Notes: generated by a model from the sequence alone, not told the origin. A stretch of DNA of 64,000 nt from Camelimonas fluminis (GCF_014656355.1 NZ_BNCG01000001.1:417623-481622); one strand, 5' to 3'. Positions 25,398 through 34,570 are shown, counted from the first letter of the stretch. A program made the numbers and translations.

Positions 25398-26387
25398 CTA
25401 GCGGCTGGCGGGCGCGACGCTTTGCTTTGCGCCGTCGCCATGCTTCCCGTCGTCGTTCTTGACAGCGTCGTTCTTGCCGGCGCCGCTCTTGCCAGCGTCG
25501 TTCTTGCTGACGTCGTTTTTGTCGTCCTGATTGATGTACACCGTCGCGGTCATGCCAGCGACGAGATTGACCCCTTCCGGCGCCGGGTCGAGCTTGATGC
25601 GCACCGGAATGCGCTGGGCGAGGCGCACCCAGCTGAAGGTGGGATTGATGTTGGCCAGCAGGCCCGACCCGATGGTGCGTTCGCGATCCTCGATGCCGGC
25701 GGCGATGCTCTCCACGCGACCATGCAGCGGCGCTGGCTGGCCCATCAGCCAGATCGTGACGCTGTCGCCGACGTGGACGCGATTGAGCTTGGTTTCCTCC
25801 AGGTAGGCTTCCACCCGCAGTGAATCCGTGTCGATCAGGGCGACCTTCGCCACGCCGGCGGCGAGATAGTCGCCGGGTCGGACTGTGAAGTTGGTGATTG
25901 TCCCGGTGACAGGCGCCCGCACTTCCGAGCGCTCCAGATTGAGCCGGGCGAGATCCCGGGCGGCGGTTGCCTGCTGCAGCGCCGCCGAGGCGCTGTCCAG
26001 CGCCAGCTGCGCCTGTTCGGTCTTTTGCTGGGACACCACGTCGCCCAACTTCTCGTAGCGTTTCAGCTCGCGCCCGGCCTGCTCCAGCGTCGCCTTGCTG
26101 CCGGCGAGGGCGGCCTCGGATTGCCGAAGGGCGATGGTGAAGCGGGCGGGATCGATGCGAAACAGCACGTCGCCGGCCTTCACCGGCTGGTTGTCCTGCA
26201 CGAGCACCTCGCTCACCAGTCCGGAGACATCGGGAGCGACGCCGACGATGTCGGCGCGCACCTTGGCGTCGCGGGTCCAGGGATCGCTCATGTAATGGCC
26301 CCAGAGCGCCCGTCCGGCGAAAAAAGCCGCGACGCACATGAGCAGGGTGACGAGAATGCGCGCCAGGCCGCGCAAGGAGAAAGTCAT
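25398..26387 (-). CDS. HlyD/EmrA-like efflux membrane-fusion protein
   Basis: This is a periplasmic adaptor of about 329 residues, of the AaeA/EmrA type. One N-terminal membrane helix (ILVTLLMCVAAFFAGRALWG) is followed by the lipoyl half VAPDVSGLVSEVLVQDNQPV, a long helical hairpin, the second half VRAPVTGTITNFTVRPGDYL and a beta-barrel with AQRIPVRIKLD. The C-terminus ends in an unusual low-complexity tail, KNDAGKSGAGKNDAVKND, made of Lys/Asn/Asp/Gly repeats. The ATG overlaps the DUF1656 stop by four bases. It works with the upstream FUSC transporter and DUF1656 protein, most likely in efflux of aromatic acids or other small organic compounds. Confidence 0.9.
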   Translation of the reverse strand: MTFSLRGLARILVTLLMCVAAFFAGRALWGHYMSDPWTRDAKVRADIVGVAPDVSGLVSEVLVQDNQPVKAGDVLFRIDPARFTIALRQSEAALAGSKATLEQAGRELKRYEKLGDVVSQQKTEQAQLALDSASAALQQATAARDLARLNLERSEVRAPVTGTITNFTVRPGDYLAAGVAKVALIDTDSLRVEAYLEETKLNRVHVGDSVTIWLMGQPAPLHGRVESIAAGIEDRERTIGSGLLANINPTFSWVRLAQRIPVRIKLDPAPEGVNLVAGMTATVYINQDDKNDVSKNDAGKSGAGKNDAVKNDDGKHGDGAKQSVAPASR

Positions 26388-26593
26388 GACAGCCACCACC
26401 GTGACAGATTGAAGACGCCCAGAAGCAGGACGACGTAAAGCGCGATGTCGAACAGGCCCCGGTGCCAGACCAGGGCGTAAAAGCCGGCCCAGGCCAGCGC
26501 CCGGCGAACGATCAGGCTGACAGCCAGCGTCGCCAGCATCAGCGCCAGCAGCGTCGGCACATAGACGCCGTAAATATCGATTTCCCCAGTCAT
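26384..26593 (-). CDS. DUF1656 small membrane protein (AaeX-like)
   Basis: This is a protein of 69 residues with two membrane helices. It begins MTGEIDIYGVYVPTLLALML and ends LLLGVFNLSRWWLS, the usual DUF1656 pattern. DUF1656 genes are almost always found between a FUSC-type permease and an HlyD adaptor, as here, and may assist their assembly. The start overlaps the FUSC stop by four bases and the end overlaps the HlyD start, so all three are coupled. Confidence 0.93.
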   Translation of the reverse strand: MTGEIDIYGVYVPTLLALMLATLAVSLIVRRALAWAGFYALVWHRGLFDIALYVVLLLGVFNLSRWWLS

Positions 26594-28743
26594 GCGACGT
26601 CCACTTTCCGAGACGGTTCATTGTTCTGGCGCACATCGGCCGCCGCGGCGGAAATCGCGACGCCTCCCGCAACGGTCAGCGGCGGCGGCGGCGCCTCCGG
26701 GCACAGGATGCGGCGCAGGCCGACCAGCGCGTCGAGGGCGCGGCGCGACCCGGCGTCCTGATCGGTAAGGGCCCTGGCCATGGCCGCGTCGATGGCCGTG
26801 GCCAGACTTTCGGGCGCGGCGACCAGCCGGTCCTCAGCCTGGCGGGCGCGATACAACGCCGCCACTCCCTGCAGCACCGCGTCATAGGCGGCGATCCTGG
26901 CCGGGGATTGCTGGCGACGGGCCTTCTGCAGCTCGATGATGTTGAAGCCAACGCGCACCTCAGAGTAGCCGTCGACCCGGGCCAGTTCGCGGTCGCCCAG
27001 CGTCGCCAGGCGCGGCACCAGCTGGCCAAGCCGGTCGAGCATGCGGCCGGCGAGCCGTTGCGGATCGTCGCGCCGGTAGCCGGCGGCGGCGTCGGCGATA
27101 TCGCGCCAGCCGGCCCGCACCAGCCGCCAGGCGGCGATCTCGGAGCCAAATGGCCGGGTGGCCACATACCAGACATAGGCGAACAGCAGACCGGCGACGG
27201 CGGCGACGCCCCCATTGATGAAGCTGGCGAAGTCGGCGTCATAGCGGTTTTGCATGGCGACGAACGAAGCCGTGTTGGTCGCCAGCATCAGCCCGAGCAT
27301 GGTGTATTGCGGCCGCGACATCATCAGGCCAATCATCAGGAACGGCGGGGCGAACACCAGCGCCAGCATTTCGAAATCGTGGATCGCCGGCAGAATGGCG
27401 AACAGATAAACGGCGGCGACAAGCACGCTCACAGCCGTCCAGATGGTCATGAACCTGGCCTGGGGGGCAGGCTGGTCGAGCGCGCCGAAAAAGCAGCAGG
27501 AGACCGCTGTCATCATGACCGCGCCGCCGCCGGCGGACCAGCCGGTGGCGATCCAGAAAGCGCTGGCGAGCAGGGTGGCGACGACGCAGGTCGCAGCCGA
27601 AAACAGCATCATGCCGTAGTCATAGTGACGCACCGTGCGCACCACCTGGCGGTGACGGAAGCGCGGACGCCAGGGAGCCGCCGGGCCTTCGCTGGCGATA
27701 TCCCGCATTAGGTCGAGGCAATCGCCCCACAGGGCGACGATTTCGCCCAGCCGGTCGAGGGCGCTGCCCTGGATCAGATCGCGCCAGTCTTGCGGCGCTT
27801 CGCGGCGCAGCGCGTGGATGTCGGCGAGAATGTCGTCGGCCATCGCCGGATCGCCGTTGCGGCCGCTGGCGAACCACGCTGTCGCCCGCGCCAGCAGCGC
27901 TGACAACTCCGCCGGCAGTCCGGACGTGGCTTTGGCTATGGCCGGGGCCGCCGTATCCGCTGGGGCGGGCGGATCGCCGGTCCGCAGGGCGTGCATGCGG
28001 TCGGCGAGCGACGACAGCAACGGCAGCATCATCATCAGCCGGCCGCGCAGTTCGCGGGCGCGGGGCGCAAGATCGCGGGCGGTGGGATCGAAGGCAAGCT
28101 GGGTGATCAGCATATCCAGCCCGCCGATGTCGGCCGCCAGCTTCTGCCGGCGCAGCGGCGTCATGGGCAGGGCGCCTTCGCCGCGCAGGATTTCGGTCGC
28201 CCATGAGGCGGCGTCGTCGATCCAGCTGGTGACCGAGCTGGCGAGCGTTCCGCGCATGCTGGTGGGAAACACCACCGCGCCAACGATGGTGGCGCAGGTG
28301 ATGCCGAGGATGATCTCCTCGCTGCGCGCCACGGCCACGTCAAAGATGGTTTCCGGCGCGCTGACGGCGGGCAGGGCGATGATTGGCAGGCTGTAGCCGG
28401 CGAGCATGAAGATGTAGCTGCGCGGCGTCCGGATCATCAGCGAAATGTAGAGCAGCGTACCGGTCCACAGGGCGACGACCAGACTCAGCAGTTCCGGCGA
28501 GTCGATCAGCAGCGGCACGAAGAATACCGAGGCGCTGGCGCCGATCAGGGTGCCCAGCGCCCGGTAAAGCCCCTTCGAGGCCGTGGCGCCCGAAAGCGGG
28601 TTCGAGACAATATAAACCGCCGCCATCGCCCAGTAGGGACGCGACAGGTCAAACGCCAGCGCGATATACAGCGCCAGCATGGCCGCGAGAAAGGCCTTGC
28701 CGGAGAACAGCCACTCGCGAAGGGTGGGCAGGTCAGCCGTCAC
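26590..28743 (-). CDS. FUSC family aromatic-acid/efflux transporter (AaeB-like)
   Basis: This is an inner-membrane permease of about 717 residues of the fusaric-acid resistance/aromatic carboxylate efflux family. Two halves each hold a set of helices: the first starts EWLFSGKAFLAAMLALYIAL, followed by SRPYWAMAAVYIVSNPLSGA. The second follows the loop near HYDYGMMLFSAATCVVATLL. A cytoplasmic helical domain separates them and another ends the protein. The GTG start was chosen because the protein begins at the family N-terminus there; it overlaps the end of the MarR gene by 11 bases with GGAGC upstream. The gene is the second of a MarR, FUSC, DUF1656 and HlyD operon. The substrate is not evident. 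Confidence 0.92.
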   Translation of the reverse strand: MTADLPTLREWLFSGKAFLAAMLALYIALAFDLSRPYWAMAAVYIVSNPLSGATASKGLYRALGTLIGASASVFFVPLLIDSPELLSLVVALWTGTLLYISLMIRTPRSYIFMLAGYSLPIIALPAVSAPETIFDVAVARSEEIILGITCATIVGAVVFPTSMRGTLASSVTSWIDDAASWATEILRGEGALPMTPLRRQKLAADIGGLDMLITQLAFDPTARDLAPRARELRGRLMMMLPLLSSLADRMHALRTGDPPAPADTAAPAIAKATSGLPAELSALLARATAWFASGRNGDPAMADDILADIHALRREAPQDWRDLIQGSALDRLGEIVALWGDCLDLMRDIASEGPAAPWRPRFRHRQVVRTVRHYDYGMMLFSAATCVVATLLASAFWIATGWSAGGGAVMMTAVSCCFFGALDQPAPQARFMTIWTAVSVLVAAVYLFAILPAIHDFEMLALVFAPPFLMIGLMMSRPQYTMLGLMLATNTASFVAMQNRYDADFASFINGGVAAVAGLLFAYVWYVATRPFGSEIAAWRLVRAGWRDIADAAAGYRRDDPQRLAGRMLDRLGQLVPRLATLGDRELARVDGYSEVRVGFNIIELQKARRQQSPARIAAYDAVLQGVAALYRARQAEDRLVAAPESLATAIDAAMARALTDQDAGSRRALDALVGLRRILCPEAPPPPLTVAGGVAISAAAADVRQNNEPSRKVDVA

Positions 28744-29194
28744 GGGCGGCTCCGCTCTGGCTGGCGGCCGCGGCTTCGATGGCCTTGAGCACGCGCATGG
28801 TCGCCTCCAGATCGCTGGCCGGCATGCCGTCCAGCGTGGCGGCGCGGGCGCCATTGAGCGCCTTTTCAATCTTGCCGACAAGTTGCTCGCCATCCGCCGT
28901 CAGCCAGATGGCGTTGGCGCGGCGGTCCTCCGGGTGGGCGCGACGTTCAATGAGGCCGGCGTCGGCAAGCTGGTCAAGCAGACGAACCAGCGAGGCGCCT
29001 TCGATGCCGATGCGCGCGGCGAGGGTGATCTGGCGGACGCCGCCGCCAAGCCGGCTGACCCAGATCAGCGGCATGGCCAGGGCTTCCGACAGGCCCAGCG
29101 ACTTCAGTTCCGCTTCGGCAATGCGCCGCCATTGCCGCCCGCTCTGGAGCAGTTGCGATGTCAGCGCCCGTCGCAGGGTGTCGTCACGGTTCAT
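28733..29194 (-). CDS. MarR-family transcriptional regulator
   Basis: This is a DNA-binding regulator of 153 residues. The winged-helix core runs from about residue 35 to 110, with QITLAARIGIEGASLVRLLD as the recognition region and IERRAHPEDRRANAIWLTAD as the wing. It probably represses its own operon, which encodes the FUSC efflux pump; phenolic or aromatic ligands are typical of such regulators. The ATG has no strong ribosome site. Two direct repeats lie within 40 bases upstream and may be its operator. Confidence 0.92.
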   Translation of the reverse strand: MNRDDTLRRALTSQLLQSGRQWRRIAEAELKSLGLSEALAMPLIWVSRLGGGVRQITLAARIGIEGASLVRLLDQLADAGLIERRAHPEDRRANAIWLTADGEQLVGKIEKALNGARAATLDGMPASDLEATMRVLKAIEAAAASQSGAARDG

Positions 29195-29205
29195 GCCAAT
29201 CAGTT

Positions 29206-29230
29206 AGTAGGCAAATTATCAGCAGGCAAA
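29206..29230. promoter_or_regulatory. Direct-repeat operator candidate for the MarR regulator
   Basis: AGTAGGCAAA at 29206-29215 and AGCAGGCAAA at 29221-29230 are direct repeats one base apart in sequence and 15 bases apart in phase. On the minus strand this overlaps a GATAATTT motif that could serve as a -10 region for the efflux operon. Confidence 0.45.
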
Positions 29231-29608
29231 CCAATACAGCCATGCGAATAATGCATACATATGACAGTTGTGTGTAGCGCGCCATGCGCACGACGTGACA
29301 GTTGGTTGGTCAGAACAGGCAAGCCCTGGGGCAGTTGGTGGCCGGTCCTGCGGTCATGAGCCGGCGAGAGCCCCCGGGCGCGGATGATGCAGCGCTGCCC
29401 TGGCATTCGCTGGATGGCTCACGGCGGCCATGCCTGACCAGCGTACAAACAACGTTGTTACAAAACAGGTCGGGCGCCGCTCGCCGCAGGAGAAGCGTGA
29501 ATGCCCGCGACTGGCGCGGGCATGAGGTTTGCAGGACGGCGTAGGGGAAACGTGGTCGGGATCGTGGGCCTGCGCGGCGGTCGTCCATGACGTTGGTGGG
29601 GCGCGCCT
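29231..29608. other. Intergenic region with palindrome and hairpin
   Basis: No supported gene. It contains the perfect palindrome AACAACGTTGTT at 29448-29459 and the inverted repeat ATGCCCGCG-N5-CGCGGGCAT at 29501-29523. The hairpin has no following T-tract. Both lie between the MarR operon (upstream side) and the end of the small coiled-coil gene. Confidence 0.5.
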
Positions 29609-29851
29609 TTATTCCGGCGCGCCTGGGGCAATCTTCGCCAGCGACACCAGCAGGCGCTCGCGCAGATCGCGCAACTCGGCGTAGCGCTCGAAATGCGGGG
29701 TATTGTCGAGCAGGGCGCGGGTCACATCGCCAGGATCGTTGTTGAACTGCACCAGGATGGCGCGGTTGTTGGCCCGGATTTTCTCCTGGACCTCAATGGT
29801 CTCCTGGTCGATGTCCCTGAGTTCCGCCCGGAGCGCCTCTTCATCGATCAT
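29609..29851 (-). CDS. Small hypothetical coiled-coil protein
   Basis: This is a protein of 80 residues, mostly charged helices: MIDEEALRAELRDIDQETIE, then KIRANNRAILVQFNNDPGD and YAELRDLRERLLVSLAKI. I do not recognise the family, and no enzyme motif is visible. GGGAGG lies about eight bases before the ATG, which supports translation. It lies 94 bases after the amidase stop on the same strand, so it may be a late gene of that transcript. The frame is open to 30064, but that part overlaps the amidase gene. Confidence 0.6.
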   Translation of the reverse strand: MIDEEALRAELRDIDQETIEVQEKIRANNRAILVQFNNDPGDVTRALLDNTPHFERYAELRDLRERLLVSLAKIAPGAPE

Positions 29852-29945
29852 GATCTGCCTCCCTGCCGCCGCCGTCATCCTGCTGGCCATGCGCGGCGGC
29901 GACGCATGCTTCAGCGAAGGGAAACATTCCCCCTCCGGTCCGGCC

Positions 29946-31346
29946 TCAGAGCGGCGGGCGCCGCTTGTGCCAGTTCGTGTGACTCTGGAACGCATGCCCC
30001 GCGTTGACCAGCCGGGCTTCATCAAAATGTCGGCCAACCAGCTGGAAACCGATGCATCCGCCATTGGCTGCGGCGCCAGCGGGCAGGGTAATGGTTGGGC
30101 TGCCGGTCATGTCGAACGGGCAGTTGAAGCGCAGGACCCCCTGAAGAACGGAGGGATCGCTGGTGATGCTGGCCATTTTCGCCAACGTCGGCGCGGCGAA
30201 ACCGAGCGCCGGCATGGCGATCAGGTCGACATCCTGGAACAGGGCGCGGACCTGTCCGCGAAACGCCTCCCGCCGCAGCACGATTTTCTGGTAATCCATG
30301 GCGGAGAGCTTCTGCCCCAGCTCGATAAAGCTGGCGAGGCCCGGGCCGTAAGCCTCCTTGTGAGCCGGATACAACTTTTCATGGGCGACGGCTGTTTCGA
30401 CGCCGCACAGGGGCGTCCAGTCGTCAATCACCTGCGTGGGATCAGGAAAGTTGATTTCCCGGATCTCCGCTCCAAGCCGGGCCAGCGTCCGCAGCGCTTC
30501 ATCAAAGGCCGCGCCGGTTTCTTCATCGACGCCCTTGCTGACAAGGCGGCTGTCGACGCCGATGATCACGCCGCGCACATCGTCGCGCAGATCCGCGAGA
30601 TAATCCGGCACGGGCTCGGGCGCGGCGGTCGGATCTTTCGGGTCCGCGCCCGCGATAGCCCCGAGCATGGCCCCGCAGTCGACGGCGCTGCGCGCCATCG
30701 GGCCGATGTGATCAAGCGTCGCCGCCAGTTCGAAGGCGCCGTAGCGACTGACGCGGCCCCAGGTCGGCTTGAGCCCGGTGACGCCGTTGCAGGTGGAGGG
30801 CAGCCGGATGGAGCCGCCCGTATCGGTGCCGATGGAGCCGTAGCAGAGGCCGGCGGCGGTCGCCACGCCGGAGCCGCTGGAGGAAACGCCGGTCCAGAGA
30901 TCTGGATTCCATGGGTTCACCGGCGGATCGATATCGGGATGATGCAGGCCGAGCGCGCCTTCGGTCTGCTGCAGCTTGCCCAGGATCACCGCGCCGGCGG
31001 CGCGCAGACGCGCCACGACCGCGCCGTCCTCCGCCGGCCGGTTCTCCCGCAGCAACGGCATGCCGTGGGCGGTTGGCGTGTCCTTCATCCAGCACAGGTC
31101 CTTCACCGCCACCGGAACGCCGTGCAGCGGGCCGCGCGACCTGCCTTCCGCAAGCTCCTGTTCGGCAACCTGCGCCTCGGCCAGCGCCGTCTCCGCCGTG
31201 ATCGTGGAAAAACTCTTCAACGCGCCGTCAAGGCGGTTGATGCGATCCAGCGCCGCCCTGGCGACTTCCACCGGCGAAAGTCGCCGGGCCCGGATGCTTT
31301 CGCCAAGCTCGACCAGCCCCAGATATTGCGGATCGTCGCCAGCCAT
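29946..31346 (-). CDS. Amidase (amidase signature family)
   Basis: This is a hydrolase of 466 residues of the amidase-signature family (relatives of GatA and of aryl/acyl amidases). The Ser-cisSer-Lys triad is visible: Lys82 in GVPVAVKDLCW, the cis-Ser near residue 157 in the Gly/Ser stretch GVSSSGSGVATAAG, and Ser179 in TDTGGSIRLPS. The C-terminal region has FNCPFDMTGSPTITLPAG, as in stand-alone amidases. No GatB or GatC genes are adjacent, so it is unlikely to be the tRNA amidotransferase subunit. The substrate is unknown. A small coiled-coil gene follows on the same strand. Confidence 0.92.
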   Translation of the reverse strand: MAGDDPQYLGLVELGESIRARRLSPVEVARAALDRINRLDGALKSFSTITAETALAEAQVAEQELAEGRSRGPLHGVPVAVKDLCWMKDTPTAHGMPLLRENRPAEDGAVVARLRAAGAVILGKLQQTEGALGLHHPDIDPPVNPWNPDLWTGVSSSGSGVATAAGLCYGSIGTDTGGSIRLPSTCNGVTGLKPTWGRVSRYGAFELAATLDHIGPMARSAVDCGAMLGAIAGADPKDPTAAPEPVPDYLADLRDDVRGVIIGVDSRLVSKGVDEETGAAFDEALRTLARLGAEIREINFPDPTQVIDDWTPLCGVETAVAHEKLYPAHKEAYGPGLASFIELGQKLSAMDYQKIVLRREAFRGQVRALFQDVDLIAMPALGFAAPTLAKMASITSDPSVLQGVLRFNCPFDMTGSPTITLPAGAAANGGCIGFQLVGRHFDEARLVNAGHAFQSHTNWHKRRPPL

Positions 31347-31526
31347 CGTCTCTCCCCGTCAGTCGGACTCAATTTTCAGGACGCGAGCCTGACATACCGC
31401 CGCGATGCGAACAAACCCGGGATGTTCACAGAGACGCGGTCAGGGCCGGGGCTTTCCCTGAACAGGGGCGTGCGGCAAAAGAAGAGACGTCAATCACAAT
31501 GAAAACCGATGGGTGGAGACACGGTC

Positions 31527-32489
31527 ATGGCAGGACAATTTGGGGCGCAATCCACAACAGATGAGGTGCTTGCGGGCGTTGATCTGACGGGAAAACGCTT
31601 CCTCGTCACTGGCGTATCAGCCGGTTTAGGCGTGGAAACCGCCCGGGCGCTGGCGGCGCGCGGCGCCGACGTGGTGGGGGCGGCGCGCGATCTGGCCAAA
31701 GCGGAGCGCGCGACCGCGGAGGTGCGCGCGGCTGCCGCGGCGGGGGGCGGCGGCCTGGAGCTGACCGAACTGGATCTGGCTTCGCTGGCCAGCGTTCGCG
31801 CCTGCGCCGACCGGCTGCTGGCGGATGGCCGGCCGTTTGATGTGGTGATCGCCAACGCCGGCGTGATGACCACGCCCTTCGGCCACACCGCGGACGGTTT
31901 CGAAACCCAGTTCGGCACCAACCATCTGGGCCATTTCGTGTTCGTCAATCGCATCGCCCCGCTGATCCGCGATGGCGGGCGCTTCGTCAGCCTCTCGTCA
32001 TCGGCGCACCGCCTGTCGGACGTTGATCTGGACGACCCCAACTTTGCCCGGACCACGTATGACCGTTGGGGCGCCTATGGCCGCTCGAAAACCGCCAACG
32101 CCCTGTTCGCGGTGGAGTTCGATCGTCGCCACCGTGATCGCGGCGTCCGCGCCTGCTCGCTGATGCCTGGCATGATCCAGACCGAGCTGGGCCGGCATAT
32201 GCGGGACGAGGACCGCGAGGCCCTGAGGGCGCGGGCCAGCGCCGCCAGCGAGGCGGGCGGTCCGCCGCCGGTCTACAAGACGGTTCCGCAAGGGGCGGCG
32301 ACCTCTGTCTGGGCGGCTGTTGTCGCCAGCGCGGACCAGGTTGGCGGGCGCTACTGCGAAAATTGCCAGGTGGCCGATGTCGTTGACGACAGCCGCCGCC
32401 GGGATGGCGCCCGCTCCTGGGCGCTGGATCCCGAAAGCGCCAGGCGGTTGTGGGTCAAAAGCGAGGAAATGACCGGCGAACGTTTCTGA
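31527..32489 (+). CDS. Short-chain dehydrogenase/reductase (retinol dehydrogenase-like)
   Basis: This is an NAD(P)-dependent oxidoreductase of 320 residues. The classical SDR motifs are TGVSAGLG at 28-35, IANAGVM, a Ser in FVSLSSSAHR, and Y184-x3-K188 in YGRSKTANALF. The length and the LDLASLASVRACAD region match the retinol dehydrogenase/WW-domain oxidoreductase-like group of larger SDRs. GGTGGAGA lies upstream of ATG 31527; another ATG is at 31509 in frame. It is divergent from the amidase. The substrate cannot be stated. Confidence 0.9.
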   Translation: MAGQFGAQSTTDEVLAGVDLTGKRFLVTGVSAGLGVETARALAARGADVVGAARDLAKAERATAEVRAAAAAGGGGLELTELDLASLASVRACADRLLADGRPFDVVIANAGVMTTPFGHTADGFETQFGTNHLGHFVFVNRIAPLIRDGGRFVSLSSSAHRLSDVDLDDPNFARTTYDRWGAYGRSKTANALFAVEFDRRHRDRGVRACSLMPGMIQTELGRHMRDEDREALRARASAASEAGGPPPVYKTVPQGAATSVWAAVVASADQVGGRYCENCQVADVVDDSRRRDGARSWALDPESARRLWVKSEEMTGERF

Positions 32490-33009
32490 GGTCAGGCGCC
32501 TCCTGTCGGATGGCGGCGACAGGCCGTCGGCGGCCAGTCTGAAATGGACGCCGACGGTATCCGGGCGGTCGAGGTCTGGCTGACGCCATGCGCCCGCCCC
32601 GGCAGACAGGGGCGGGCGCACTTCCGGGCGCGATGCGATCGGACGCAACTCCGCGGGAACCGTGAAGGAGTGGCCTGCGTGTTCGCGATGGAATGCTGGT
32701 TTGGGCTCTGGCGAACGTGATCGTCCGGAAACCCGCCGTCGCTGTCACGGTGACCGGTGGGGCAGGCGACGGGGCGGTCCAACTCGTCAGGCGCCCCAAT
32801 CGGCCAGAGCCGGGTCGGAAACATTTCCCGCCGGGCGACTCCAGGACGTAACGAGGCGCCGGAAACGCAAATGGCCGTGCTCATCCTGATGTTCAGACTG
32901 AACCGGCTCGGCATTCACAGCTGGAAAAGGGAGGCGGGTCAGTGATTGACCCAACGCGGGATTGCTTTAGCCGCCGCGATAGGGGGCTCTGGCTAACCCC
33001 TTGATATAA
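32490..33009. other. Intergenic region before tRNA-Pro
   Basis: About 520 bases. Short open frames are present on both strands, including a 24-codon frame starting ATG at 32872, but none has convincing composition plus a ribosome site. No repeat family member was recognised. Confidence 0.45.
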
Positions 33010-33086
33010 TGGTCGGAGTGAGAGGATTTGAACCTCCGACCCCCTCGTCCCGAACGAGGTGCGCTACCAGGCTGCGCTACACTCCG
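33010..33086 (-). tRNA. tRNA-Pro (CGG)
   Basis: Read on the minus strand, the gene begins CGGAGTGTAGCGCAG and folds as a cloverleaf. The acceptor CGGAGTG pairs with CACTCCG, the anticodon arm has loop TTCGGGA with anticodon CGG, and the T-arm contains GGTTCAAATCC. The 3' CCA is encoded at 33010-33012. It reads the CCG codon. Confidence 0.97.
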
Positions 33087-33609
33087 ACTTGTTGGCGTCG
33101 CCGCCAACGTGGGTGCCTTATAGCGACGCTGGCGGGTCCCTGCAAGCGGGGCCTGACAGGTTTTCGACAGCGGTGCGCCTGCCATCGGCTAGCGATTAAA
33201 AACATTGATATTTTGCCAGGCCGCGGCGTCAGCGGGCTGGGGATATCTGTCGTTTGCATGACGTTTGGGCGGCCGGCTGGCCTGGCTGTGAATGGCGGTT
33301 GTCGTCCAGGCCGCCGGCCACAGACGATGCGGGAGGGGGCATCCAGCCGGTGATATCCAGATGGGCGTGTGCGCTGCCGCACCAACAGCCGCGCCAGTAA
33401 TTGGCACTGTCCCGAACGTTGGGGCGGCGCTGTCGTAACGTGTTGATGACGTTAAGAAACAGTTAACCGCTTTGACGGAACTAATACCCGCCAGGGTCGG
33501 AACAGGAAACGGGTTGCGGCGTTGAGCCATATCCGTGGTGAGTAGCGCTGCTGCGCCTCTCTGGACCAGCGCCGGACGCTGTTTGCGGGATGTACGTGGA
33601 GGTTGAACC
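33087..33609. other. Intergenic region between tRNA-Pro and small membrane protein gene
   Basis: About 520 bases with no supported gene. A perfect EcfG-type promoter lies at 33499-33523 near the right end. The left part is featureless to my reading. Confidence 0.5.
33499..33523 (+). promoter_or_regulatory. EcfG-type stress promoter (full match)
   Basis: GGAAC, 16 bases, CGTT. This matches the alphaproteobacterial general-stress sigma factor consensus exactly. It ends 86 bases before the GTG start of the small membrane protein at 33610. Confidence 0.62.
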
Positions 33610-33834
33610 GTGTCAGCAACGGTTTTGGGCAGTCTGATTGTTGTCGCCGCAAGCACAGGTGTTATCGCCCTGCTGATTTTCCTGCTCCCGGTTCCACGCG
33701 TGGCGCGAACCGGCATGTGCGCGCTGGCGGTGATGTGCGGTCTGGTCTGGGGAGTTGATCAGGTGCGCATGGCTTCGGTTGCCGATCCGTCGCAACTGGC
33801 GATGATGCGGCTTGCTCCTGACGCGCGCCTCTGA
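33610..33834 (+). CDS. Small two-helix membrane protein
   Basis: This is a hypothetical protein of 74 residues. Helix 1 is ATVLGSLIVVAASTGVIALL (continuing IFLLPVP) and helix 2 is TGMCALAVMCGLVWGVDQV. I do not recognise a family. The GTG start has GGAGG about seven bases upstream, and a full-match EcfG-type promoter lies just upstream, so it is probably a real general-stress membrane protein. Confidence 0.55.
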   Translation: MSATVLGSLIVVAASTGVIALLIFLLPVPRVARTGMCALAVMCGLVWGVDQVRMASVADPSQLAMMRLAPDARL

Positions 33835-34033
33835 TCGCTGGCGGTTGGCCGCCTGACGCACGCTATTCGCCGCTGCCGCGTGTTCGCTGCTCATGAAACC
33901 GCCTGCCTGGGGGTTGTGAACGGCGGTCCGTTGCGGCGCCGTCACAGAGGGCGGGCGTTATGCACAGACGCCCGAATTTGCCGGCGGTCACCGATTGCCA
34001 CGATAGCGACCCCAGCTTATGTTCCGCGCGAGT

Positions 34034-34108
34034 TGGGGCGTAGCCAAGTGGTAAGGCAGCGGTTTTTGGTACCGCCATTCCCAGGTTCGAATCCTGGCGC
34101 CCCAGCCA
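34034..34108 (+). tRNA. tRNA-Gln (TTG)
   Basis: The acceptor TGGGGCG pairs with CGCCCCA. The D-arm is AGCCAAGTGGTAAGGC, and the anticodon arm has GCGGT/ACCGC around the loop TTTTGGT with anticodon TTG. The T-arm contains GGTTCGAATCC. CCA is encoded at 34106-34108. It reads CAA codons. Confidence 0.97.
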
Positions 34109-34570
34109 GTGAATCTTCTTCATATATAATTGGGTTAAGTCAGCCCCTTATGCAGGGCGCTTTTGGTGCTGGCAGCACTGGAAGTAGCGTCGCTGGTGGC
34201 GCTGACAGCGTCGCGTCTGGCCTCTGACAGCAAAGCAAAGACAGAGGGAGATTTTTTGAGCAGGGATGGCCCCTGCCGGCTGCGTTAGTGCGCCGGTAGG
34301 CTGATCTTGGCCTGAAAGGGCCGCGCACCTGTCCTCCAGTTCCCTGACGATATCCTGCAGGCGCCTGTGGAGCAGGGCAGGCGGTCGATGCGGGGGCTGC
34401 TGATGATCTCCCGCAAGCGCTCAGGGCCTTCACCGCAACCCGCCACTGGTGACTGAGCTTTTTGCGTCGGATTGCGAAGATGAAGATGTGGACGCATCCG
34501 CGACCTGCAAAGCGCAGGGGCCGCCCGGGTTTCACCAGAACTCAATCAGCCAGGCTTGTCCGGCTCGGCG
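34109..34570. other. Intergenic region carrying dispersed repeat copy 3
   Basis: About 460 bases after tRNA-Gln. It holds the shortened repeat copy at 34482-34537. I found no integrase gene or attachment-site duplication of the tRNA 3' end in the window, so there is no sign of an integrated island here. Confidence 0.5.
34482..34537. repeat. Dispersed intergenic repeat, copy 3 (internally deleted)
   Basis: The start (GATGTGGACGCATCCGCGAC, CTGCAAAGC) and the end (CCGCCCGGGTTTCACCAG) match the two ends of copies at 10415 and 40941. The middle of about 30 bases is missing. Confidence 0.55.

Noticed and set aside
29946..31346. Amidase as GatA subunit of tRNA amidotransferase
   Set aside because: No gatB or gatC nearby, and the C-terminal region looks like stand-alone amidases.
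32662..32889. 75-codon open frame after the SDR gene
   Set aside because: Arg/Gly-rich product of low complexity without ribosome site or family; likely chance frame.
34034..34570. Possible genomic island inserted at tRNA-Gln
   Set aside because: No integrase, no duplicated tRNA 3' end and no composition break extending downstream were seen.
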